From: Gari tellinella
Taxonomy: Eukaryota > Mollusca > Bivalvia > Cardiida > Psammobiidae
Assembly (NCBI GenBank): GCA_922989275.2
Contig: OV277862.1
Span: 62,199,832 to 62,263,831 of the forward strand
Reading direction: 5' to 3'
Length of the DNA: 64,000 nucleotides
The first letter of the stretch is position 1, and each line of letters starts with the position of its first letter. A program made the translations under genes and the position numbers. This document shows positions 33,526 to 45,500 of this stretch, piece by piece. Under the pieces are notes generated by a model. That model did not search any database. It worked only from the letters and a program-made list of their open reading frames with translations, and was not told where the DNA came from.

Positions 33526-36500
33526 CTGAAAACATTGTTGGACAGAATAAATTAAGTGAACGCCAATGATAACCAGATAGTGCCTCAATTGCCCTAAACT
33601 GATACTGGCAAACAGTACAGACCCAGATACAGAATCTGATTATAAACTGTTTTCTATCATGTTTGTAACCCGTAGCTAAATTGATTAATCAGGTATTTCC
33701 ATTATACAAACGCTATGCAATATGATTGGTGGTGAGTATTCTCTTTGTTGCTATGAATACACATAGCTCTAGATAGATGAGTAGTTTTATTAATACATAA
33801 AACATTAGGCCCCACATTATACAAACATGCAGCCGCTTGAAGTATACACTTTGTTGCTAATTGTAAGCTGTAACCATTAATCAATGAACGCCTGAAATGG
33901 AAAATTCCAGTTTCCAATAAAATCCATTCCATTTCATATAATAAGAGTTTTTGTAAAATGTAAACGGTACATGCGCTGATCAGAGGGTCTCTTGTTGGAG
34001 CCCTCTGATCTAAGTATACACTGTTTTCATATATGTCAAGTGCACTCTTCACATGTTAAATGTTAGTTAATTATCCGAATGGTTGTCACAAGAGAGTTAT
34101 TGTGGTTACGCCTTCAGTTTTCCCTTTTCCCTGCATTACTTAATGAGCTCTAATGGCCAATGTATGTGGCCTTTGCAAACAGTGTTCCCAATTAACAGCA
34201 AACATGCCTAAGCCAATAGTGAGGACTGTGGTCAATGCGTTCCTTTTAGAACGAAACCTTTACTCACTGCTTGTCAGTGTTAACCCTTTCCCTTATAGAA
34301 GCGACTTTTAGCACAATCATTTTATTCATCCGCTGAAGAAAATAGTTCCAAATAATACCGTAATAAATATGTGTCATATATAATACTTTCCTTATTCTAG
34401 CAGTTAATAGCTTAAAGCAGGCTGAAAGTAAAGCAGAATGCGCCTTAGGGCGCATTCTGCTTTACTTTCAACCTGCTTTAAGTAGTCACATATCTTCAAT
34501 ACTAGAAACAATGCTATCAGGTAAAGGGTTAAGCGAATGAGTTAAATACTGATACTGAATTTTTAGTTGCAGGTCGACGCAAGTTCACAGATCAAAAGAG
34601 GTGGGCAAAAAGACACCCGATTGTACAACGGAGAAGATGCATTTCAACGATATATAGCACTGCATTGTTGAAAGATGGCAGTTTCTTTAAAATGTTTACA
34701 CATCTTTTCAATCACAGTGGCAAAATGTTTAGAGCCTGGTCACGTAGGGTAACCCGGTGGCTGATATGTCTCCAAATTGTACAAAGTTGAAATAATGTAG
34801 GTAAACATAAACGTGTTTTTAGAACGTCTTCATTATATCTTCTCTGCTGGTCCCGCGCTTTGGCAAATCGATTGATCCACAAATGTGTGTTTATACTAAC
34901 CTTTTCGTCTAAGAAGTGAGTGTACCACATGATGGCCGTACCTTTCCTCGGTGTCACTATGAGAGAAGAGTTGTAACAATATTCACTCAGATTGAACCAC
35001 TTCTGGTGCTGAAGATTAACCATCTTTTCCTGAAACAGAATGACCCCGTATCCATAAACTCATTGACCTCTGAAACAATAATTACCATAAACAGCATTAC
35101 AGTTTCCAATTAAGTGTATTTATTTTTACCGTTAGGTTGATGTCCCCTGATAAGATCAGACCAAAATAGCTACTCTACCTACAACGATCGGCCAGTTTCG
35201 TAAGCTGACAAGAATAGTCAGATCGTTCTCTGTAGAGTACCGATATTTTCCACGGGACTGCCATTTCTCCGGATTTTTCCTAAATCTCCGGATTTTTTTC
35301 CCCAACTTCATGGTAGCTTAAAGCATGCTGAAAGTAAAGCAGAATGCGCCTGCTTTAAGTAGTTGCATGTCAACAAAACAAGAAAAAGGCTATGGGGTAA
35401 AGGTACGATTCGTAAAATCGCACTTGAAAAATGCAAATTTGGAAATCTTAGGATTTTTCATGTCAACTTATGGCAGCCCTGTCGCTCTTTGTAGAGTACC
35501 GATATTGTCCAACAGCGATCCGATCTCAGTAGGGAATATCAACATTAAGGGCTCTTTGGAAGTATATTGTAAACATTATTAACAGGGCAGATTCTGACCA
35601 AACTAAGTCAACAGGACACAGTATATAATTGTTGCATAGGTAATGGGGGAACATTCAACCATTGAAACCATTGACCCGAGGTAACAGAGAACATATTAAG
35701 AGCTGTTACCCGAAGTAAACGACTGACTGCAACAGTTCCCAATGTATCCCTAGCTACCAAGGGACAATGATTTCAACGAAGGGCTGTTCCCCCTGTACCT
35801 GTGACACAAATGAGTCATTACCCGACTCTCTATTTCAGATATTTTCTGAATTGTGCAAGCATGAATGTTTGACTGGATGGTTTGAACTAAAAGTATAGAT
35901 GGTTTTATCTTTTTATTCAAAACGCTTTATTTGGGTCCGTAATGGGATATGTTTGCACACCATGTTCGCGCATGCAACAGTGATATGCCACAGTTGACTG
36001 TTGCACCCTAATTTTGTCCGTTTTCTGATCTGGCAGGATTATTTTTATATTTGAACATTCAAAAACTAATATCTGCATTAATTTACTAACTAGAATTTAA
36101 TAATGTATCAGTAAATTTAGCGCAGCGGTTTCGTGCTGCACGATGATCTTGCTCATCTCAAGACCGAAACAACAGTGTAAAATCAATGATACATGTAAAA
36201 CATAAAAGTTAATATAAAACTTGATTCAAGTAAAATCAATTACATTCGCACGTACCTATATTACCTATATCAAATGCTGCTGCATTATGTATCTACAATA
36301 AGTATCCAATAGATATGTTCCGTTCTAAAAAAAACGAAAAAAACAACAACAATAACAAGCGTTTTGGCCTTCCTTAAACGACAACAATCTGGATTATAAT
36401 GACGCTTGCTTGAGAAACTTAATAATAAAACAAAAACAAGTCTAAAATTTTTAATATACACTTAAAGTATCGGGCAATACTAGTAATATTATGTGTTGTA

Positions 36501-39500
36501 GCTGATAATGTGTTACGAGTACCCCGAATAACGTGACAACGACAACTGACCTTGTATAGTTGGTCTGGCATATCGGCCAATGGAAAGGCGGTTTCTCCAC
36601 CCTCATCGACATCATTTAGATAGTACATCACTGTTATGAATCTAGAATATAATGTGTCAATCACAAAGTCAATTCTTACTGTAAACACCTCGCTGAACTG
36701 AACACTTAAACCTTTAACTATGTAAAACGTGTCGTTTACAGCAGCTCAAAGAGTTCAGTTACAGTGGAGAAGACGTTATTTTTTCCCAATAAAACACGTT
36801 TTTACTAAAAACCTTTTATTCATTGCAAACAGTTTTGAATCAGATCGGACGCAGTGTAACCCGACGGCTGATCAGTCTCTAAACTATGTGTCACTCAAAT
36901 GAAAACAAAGTTAGATTTTTCACGAAGTTGTAATTATTTACATTTTACTGCATTTGTGGCTCGTTGCGTCAAAAACCCCTTTCGCTCTTAATGACGCTTA
37001 AAAGCGCGTTTGCAAAGAGGTTGGATCCTGATCAGACACCGCGTAACGCGGCGTCTGACCAGGATCCAAACTGTTTGAGACTCGTTTTTAAATTTCTTCA
37101 GTCATACTGCCTTATTTTTTAAATTTGAAACGACATTGTAGAAAACAAAATTGAAGCAGACGACAATGAAACGGTGAAGGGGTAAAAATCTCACGACAAA
37201 TTTGGTCATGAAAGGGTAAAAAGGGTAAGAATATCGTCTTCTCCACTGTATCAATCGTTGGCGGATAGGAGGAAACTTCCTGGAAAACTAAAGTAATGCA
37301 GAAATGTCTTGCAACTATTTCCCCTTCCTTTTGGTCCTGTATTAGCCTTCTAAATGCTACAGTGGAGAATCTGTTATTCTTTCCCGTTCAAACGCAAACG
37401 TACGCAAACGCAAAGCATTAAAACGTAGAAAAGAACAACTTTTGGACAATTCTGATAATTCATGTTTATCTTGGCGGCAAACAGTTTGAAGCCTGATCAG
37501 ACGCCGGGTTACCCGGCGTCTGATCTGGCTCCAAACTGTTTGCACTGCAAATAATAGTTTTAGCGTAAACGCGTTTATTGGGAAAGAATAACAGATTCTC
37601 CACTGTACGTACTTGCCGTCTGCAATAACTCTCAAAAAGATAAAATGGCATTTTCTTTCAGAAAATATGATCTTAGTGTCAAACATATTGGATCTAGGTG
37701 AGACACCGAGTTACAGAGGTACAAACAGTTTACAACACACAATATATCAATTCAAATTTTACTGGCATTAAACATAAACAATGTTCATAGCCATATACAT
37801 TTGTAACATAGTATGTACATGACTAGCAATAAATCACTCTATAGTACTAGACCAGGCCGTAATCAAATAAGCAGGAGAAAAGTATTAAACAATGTGAGAT
37901 GACAATGATTTAGCATTCCTTAGTCCCTATACAGTAGAATATATATTAAATATTAAATACTGACATAATATTATAAATAAACTAAGGTCTTTAAAATATC
38001 ACGAAATAACAATATTTATTTATGCATTTCGGTGGATTACCGGGGAAAATCAGTGGATTATCACTTGATTATCGTGGCTCGTGCTTCTTTTACGAGTTTT
38101 TCCCGTAGGGCTCCCCAAGAATCGTAGTCAGTTCTATTCCGGCAGTCCGTTTTGTCGCGAACCACTCAACGGAAGAACACGAATCCAAGATCGGAAGTAA
38201 CGATGTAATTCCGTTGACGTCAAATCAATAAATAAGTGACGCCATTGCACCGCCAACTGTCACGCACATGTGTGTTCGACATAAAACTTGGGGCTCAACA
38301 CGGGAAAAATAATGTACTTTCGCTTTCAATTGTCAAACAATTTCTTTTAAAAAGTGGCTTAAGACATAAATAAATAAAATAACTGTGTTTTTTTTCAGTG
38401 TAAGATTGAATTTAATCCATTTCATAAACATCAGACTGTTATATTTTCACGAGTGGCTTCGCCACTCGTGAAAATATAACGTCTGATGTTAACTCAATGG
38501 ATTAGATTTCGATCTTACACTGAAAAAAAACCAGTTATCCTCTATGTATTTTACTACGTTTACCACAAAGTCATCCATTGCGTGTACGATTTTAACTCCT
38601 TCACTTCCTTACCTTGAGTACAATATATTGCAAACACTTTGGAACCTGATCAGACGCTGCGTAACGCAACGTCTGATCAGGATCCATACTGATTTACACT
38701 CTTTCAATATTTCTTAATCCATAATACTAAACATTTAAATTTGGAAATAAAAGCAGACGACAATTGTTTAAATTTGGTGACGTCATGGTGACGTCATGGC
38801 AGTGAATGGGGTTAAAGGAGGTCGAAAATTAATGGAATTTAATGCAGCATTAATATAAAGCACTTAGCTGCCTAAATGAAAGGCTTTCTCGCTACTATTA
38901 ACTTGAACAAGGCATTCAATTGTTTTTGAAGTTCTCCAATCGACCTGCAACAATTTGGTTGGTTAATAGAGATACAACTGTGGAATTTTGATACTCACAA
39001 CATTATTGTATGTATACTATGCAAAGAAAGAAACTTGACATTGGATACTGATGCGTATACTTGTGTCTACAAACATAATTTTTCAGGAAGCTTAATGTTG
39101 TTCAAAACTTTGTCTGCGAGTTTCGACAACGATGATGAAATAATTCCAAATGTCACATCTTTATTTGAAAATACATAGGGTCGATTTCAAAATTCACGGA
39201 GATGTGAACGTGTTCGCAAGACGTGTTTTACTCATTTTCCGTTTTCCTTTTTAGTGCCTTTTTGCATATTGTCTCGACATTGATCCCTAACAATCGAGCA
39301 GTAACCGTTGCTGGGATGAAACGGTTATGTCAGTGCGTAAACGATATAGAGCGCGGTCGTCTCTATCTGACGTCACAGATCTCGGACGATCCCGGACAGA
39401 TCCTGTATTTATTTATTTCTCTTCAGTGTACAATACATCAGTAATAACATAACATACCAATAATCACTTAGTACACTACCACTCTATTCAGAGTTATAAG

Positions 39501-42500
39501 AGACTGTATGATTTTTTATGAAGTGTGCGTATATTTAATGAAACATCACTAAAGCCTAGATCAAAACGGCCCTATTTTCGCACAGAGTTCAAATACTTTT
39601 TTAGCAGTTAGTTCAAGGTCAAATGTTGACTGGCCAGAAATAAAACAGTGAATTATGTTAATTTAGATATGAGCAATGTGCAGGCAAATCTGTATAGAAC
39701 TATCACTTAGGTTTAAGGGGTCACAGATTAACTCATTCACCTCTAGCGACGAGTATACTCTTCATTTACAGACCGTGTGCCTGTGCATTGTACAATTTTC
39801 CTATGCAAAAAGTGAATAGCCTGATTAGAGGACTCCTATAATATCCCTCTTATCAGGGTGTGTACTGTTTGTCATTTTACAATTTTTTTTTAAACACTTC
39901 TAATTAGTCAAAAATGGACAATACTAATCAATTGGCAAGTAGTTTCTTTTATTAAAAGTTTCAGGGTTGTGTGATTTAATTAACTTTAACCAATTGTTCT
40001 CGAGGAAGCGCCTTTCTTTCCCAACAAATTAGTTTGCATTCCAAACAAATGATATCCTTGGCAAACAATCTGGTACCAGATCAGACGCCGAGTTACTCGG
40101 CGTCTGACCTGGTTCCAAACTGCTTGCAACACAAATAGATACATGCACTATACTCGACGCGAAGGGTAACCAAAACTGCTTCACCATTATCTACCTGCAC
40201 AACCGACAACATTCGGGCCAGGCACTGGTTTTCTCCTTGTCCCCGCAGTCAGTCAGGAAGCAACAAGGGAGGTTTGGAGTTTCAACAGAGTCCAAGTGTG
40301 CGTGGTAGTGACCCCCGGGCTCATAGTGGACCACCTGGAGGATACACAAACACACAACTGCATTCACATGTATATACGTCTAAAGTCACGGCAAACTTCT
40401 ATTAAGCGATCGCTGGTGGTATGATATTATTTCCCGTTTAGTAAGTATGTACGCGGCCTTTACAAATACCGGTACATGTAGTGTACATGCGGACAGTACA
40501 CATCAAACAGTGTTTACCCAGAGCAGAGGCTCCTAAAGCACAGTTAGTCAGTAAGCAATATGTTGTTAAAAATAACTCTAAATGGAGCTACATGTAGAAA
40601 CTGGAAATGTCAAGTTGAAGTTCAAGGCGTGAAAGAGTTAAAGTTAAGATTGGAAGACAAACTCTGGCAAACAGTTAAATTGGAGAATGCATTATTCGTT
40701 CCCGTTTAAACGAAAGCACATGTAAACGTACACTTGTTACAGTTGCGAAACCATGCATATACCTCATTGCTTGATTCTAGTTTTAAATACATGTACATGT
40801 AACCACTTAAAACAGGTTGAAAGTAAAGCAGAATGCGTCTGAAGGCGCATTCTGTATTACTTTCAGACAGTGTTAAGCTATCATCTGTTAGGATATAGAA
40901 AAAAAATATTTTGGTACATGTTCATGACTGTATAAATTGCAACTATTTTTTACAATGGAGGAATAAATAAAATGCGCTATAAGGCAATTCTATAAGGGAA
41001 ATGGTAAAATGTAAAAACTTGCAATGTGGCCGACAGTCTACAGTTTGATCAGATCCTAATCCTTGATAACCTGACGCATAGTCTAGCTCCAAATTGTTTA
41101 CAATGGGTATAATGTGTTTTTAAACGCGTTTACAAACTAAATGGGAAAGAAGAATGGCTTCTCCACTCTAAGAATTATAGCGCTAAGAATGAATCTTAGA
41201 GTTAAAATTAACCATGCTAGCATTAGTTTTTAACTGTCTGGCAGCGCTAAAAACTGGTGCATGTAGTCCATAGGACAGGTCCTAAAGTTATAAATAGTTT
41301 GAGTTGAGTCTTAGATCGTTCTCAAGCATTTGATTGGTCAGATTTGAGCAAAGCTCAAATGTGACCAATGAAATACTTGAGAACGATGTCAGACAACTCA
41401 AAATCTTATATAGTATTGGACCCTGGTATGCAAACCTGTAGTGGTTCAGATCGCAAGATGAGGTCGACTGGCAACGCCGTCAGTTTCGCCAACCTTAAAA
41501 TGAGAAAATCAGAATATAGATCTGAGCCATGCCATGAGAAAACCAGAATTATTGTCACCGCAGTTGGGCTTGGTCTACACTGTTTGGCACTCACCAGTAT
41601 ATCCAATATATTGTTACCTAATATGTTTGCAAGTGTTTATCTTGCCTAGACTGGTATGGCGATCAGATTTGCAGGGCTGCCATAAGTTGACATGAAAAAT
41701 CCTAAGATTTCCAAATTTGCATTTTTCAAGTGCGATTTTACGAATCATACCATTACCCCATAGCCTTTTTCTTGTTTTGTTGGCATGCAACTACTTAAAG
41801 CAGGCTGTAAGTAAAGCAGAATGCGCCTTAGGGCGCATTCTGCTTTACTTTCAGCCTGCTTTAAGCTACCATGTACTGGGAAAAAATCCGGAGATTTAGG
41901 AAAATCCGGAGAAATGGCAGCCCTGGATATGGTCTACACTGATTTGTATTGCAATAAGTCTGTGGTTTGCCCCATTTTCATTCCATTTGTCGCATTTTAT
42001 AAGCACTTTTCTCAGTGAATACATTCGAAAATGCTTTCTATTGTACTTATCAGTACGAATATCAAGCTAACGGAGAACATTTTTTTGTGAATATCTATGT
42101 AATTTGAATTTAGTATGCAACAGTATTATCCGTATATAATCTGTATTTGGGGAACAGTCAATCAGGGAAGACTTTTGAATTGTTGCCAGAGGCTGAAAGG
42201 CCAAGGGCAACATTTCAAAATGTCATGCCTGATAACGAGGGACAATAGTTTTTACTGTTCCTAAACACACATGAAATAACCGTCTAGTTTTATTACCTAG
42301 TGTATTCAAAATTCAGAAACTATCATTATTATATCTAGATCTTGAAGTCTTCTATATCAATAAGCGATATTTTCGAAGAAAAGGCAAGACTTTAGCAACA
42401 TATAATTGTGTCTGTATCAATGTCAGAAATTATTAATGGCATTAAAATTTAAAATAGAATTATTTTGGAGCGTTAGAACAGGAAACTGCTTTATTTATGA

Positions 42501-45500
42501 GACAATGCCTTGTAAGGCATACACTATTTGTATTATTTTAAAATAATAAACCATGAAATAATGTGTTAGACCTTATTCTGATACCAACCAAATTAACGTC
42601 AGTAAAAAATCAGTTCTTCAATAAATATTCACAATGACCAAACTGATTTTAAAACTTTCTGCGCACCGTTTTCGCGCATGAAAGAGTTCGTAACAGAGGG
42701 AAACAGTTAAAACTAATTCCCCTGGATTAGGAAATGACCAGTGTGTGTCCATGATTACTAAAACTGTGCATTTCTGATTGGGTTATTTTTTATATATATA
42801 GTTTGCGTTGTAAGAGAGTTATTCATCGAGCCAAGGGGCTCATTAGCCATACTTGCATCAAGCGGCCTCTCAACAGAAAAAAGAAATATTTGATACATGT
42901 GACAGCTTAGTACGGGTGAAAAACTAATGTGGGACAGCTAAAAATGAAAAATCAGGACAAACGAAAGAGGAATTTCCAGAATTCGACAGTCACTTGTCTT
43001 ATTTAAGATTTTAAAGAACCACGGCATCCTATCACATGTCTATGCGTCTAAGCCTGTATCAAGCAGTCATTCAAAAGCCTTGTGGTCTTTGAAATATATA
43101 TAGAAGCTGAATGTAGGACACATGTATGTAATGCAGAAAAAACTCCTTTTGTTCCCCGTTTTATTCAGGCTCCAAACTGTTTGCAACTCAGACAAAATCT
43201 ATCGCTGAACTTTTCAAAAAGCTTGTCCTTTCCCACATTGTATATCAATGTGTTTTTGTTTTACTCTTTCACTGCCAACGGCGCCATAGGCGACGTTGCA
43301 AACAGTTTGGATCCTGATCAGGATGTTAACTGTTTGACACTCGTATCGATGTGTTTTAAGTCATACTACATTGAATCTAACTTTGAAACGATCTTGCAAA
43401 CAACAAAATTGAAGCAGACGACAATGAAACGGTGAAGGGGTTAAACCTCACGGGGAAGACTAATGCTTTCTCAACTGAACGTTGTCTTACCTTGCGGTAA
43501 GTTTTGCGGTAAATACCGGACTTGTATGACTTGGCCTGACCCACGTGCTGCTGCTAACCCTCGGGATATCAGTCAGGTTAGCCCCAGGCTTCAATGGATC
43601 AGGAACCTCCTTGCCAAACATTCTACTGGTACCAAGGCCAACTTCCTTTGCTTTTTTAATTATATAATCACATTCATGGGAAGAAAGGAAGTTCGGTATC
43701 TCTGTCAAAAGAAACTTTTCATTACAAACTACAAGAGTATTAAGAATGGCAGCAATTCATGTGTAGACACGTTCCTACAGTGGAGAATGTGTTATTCTTT
43801 CCCAATAAACGCGTTTACGATAAAACTATTATTTGCAGTGCAAACAGTTTGGAGCCAGATCAGACGCCGGGTAACCCGGCGTCTGATCAGGCTCCAAACT
43901 GTTTGCCACCAAGATAAACATGAAATATCAGAATTGTCCAAAAGTTGTTCTTTTCTACGTTTTAGTACTTTGCGTTTGCGTACGTTTGCGTTTAAACGGG
44001 AAAGAATAACAGATTCCCCACTGTACTTAGTGCCGAAAAATCAGAAAGCTCCTTTGATTGAAATAATTTGCTAATCCGGAGTGACTAAGGCGATACTCCA
44101 TCCATCCCATAAACGGTTCATTTAGATTTAACCCTTTCATTCTCAATGACGCTTTAAAGCGCGTTTGCAAACAGTTTGTGTCCTGATCAGACACCGCCTC
44201 ACGCGGCGTCTGATCAAGATACAAACTGTTTGGCACTCTTTTCGATATTTATTAAGTCATACAACCTTAAATCTAACTTTGAAACGTGTCTTGCAGACAA
44301 TAATACTGAAGTCGACGACAATTAAGCGGTGAAGGGGTAAAAATCTCCCGAATAACTTGATCAAAGTCAAATTTTATAATCAGACTATTTATAAGATATC
44401 TGAAATATAACCAAAGTTAATATTATTGTTTAAACACTATAATGGGTCACAGTTAACTTGGACAAGCTGATATAGAGATATGAACCACTAAAACGGGTAA
44501 CAAACCGAAAGTTAAATGCTGGTACAAATAGAACACCGCTGAATCAGCCACGTAACACGATCGGACGCTCTGCATGTCAAATATTCATTGGTATTGATTG
44601 TAAAAGAAAAGGTTGATAAGCTTCACTGTGAGGGTTGATAGCTCGGTCAAATTTTATTCCGATTTTGTTTGAAATGTCAATCATTAAATCATAATGTTAT
44701 AGGACGAGCCATATAGCGGACACTAATTCGTACCAACAAAGACTAAAAATAACTTGTCCATCGACTTCTACTTTATTAATGGCCGACAGGTCAATAAAAT
44801 GCAAATTTTAAATGGTTGGCTTTTGAACCCAGTGCCTTTGGATTATCAGTCATTCACTCTACAACCAGATCTATCAAGACAGATAATGAAGCTTATCAAC
44901 CTTTCCACTGTGCCCAATCCTTATCCGGATACACATAATATTATGATTATTTATTTTATTTATTTATTTATTTTTAGGCCTTGTCAATGAAGGTCCTCAT
45001 TTATTTCCCCGTCATAGGTGTGTCGGGGTCGGGGAACCATCCTCCTACACATCTTACAAAATTATGCATTGCTTAATTGCATACATATATTTACAGGTAC
45101 ATGTATTTAATATTCTTACATTGACAAAGGTCTATTCAATGTTATTTCTTATAATGAAAACAAATACAGAAAAACAAAACATAAACCGAAAAAAGAAACG
45201 AACTTGTAGCCAGACATGTATAAATTTCTTCATAAAAAGCAGTTCTGCATTTGTATGCATATTTATATGAAAACAGACAGTGTTGTCTTCTATACATTTA
45301 TAGACAAATAAACAAGTATTTTGAAATATTTTATCTTATCTGATCAATATTGTTCTAGGTAATATCAAGTTTCAAATAAAAAAATTAATTGGTCCCAATG
45401 ATTATGAAAAGAATATTCAGAATCTTTTTCAATTGCTATTGAATTAAATAATTTTATTTAAAGGCACAATCCCGCCCAAATTGATGTTTAAAACGCGCAA

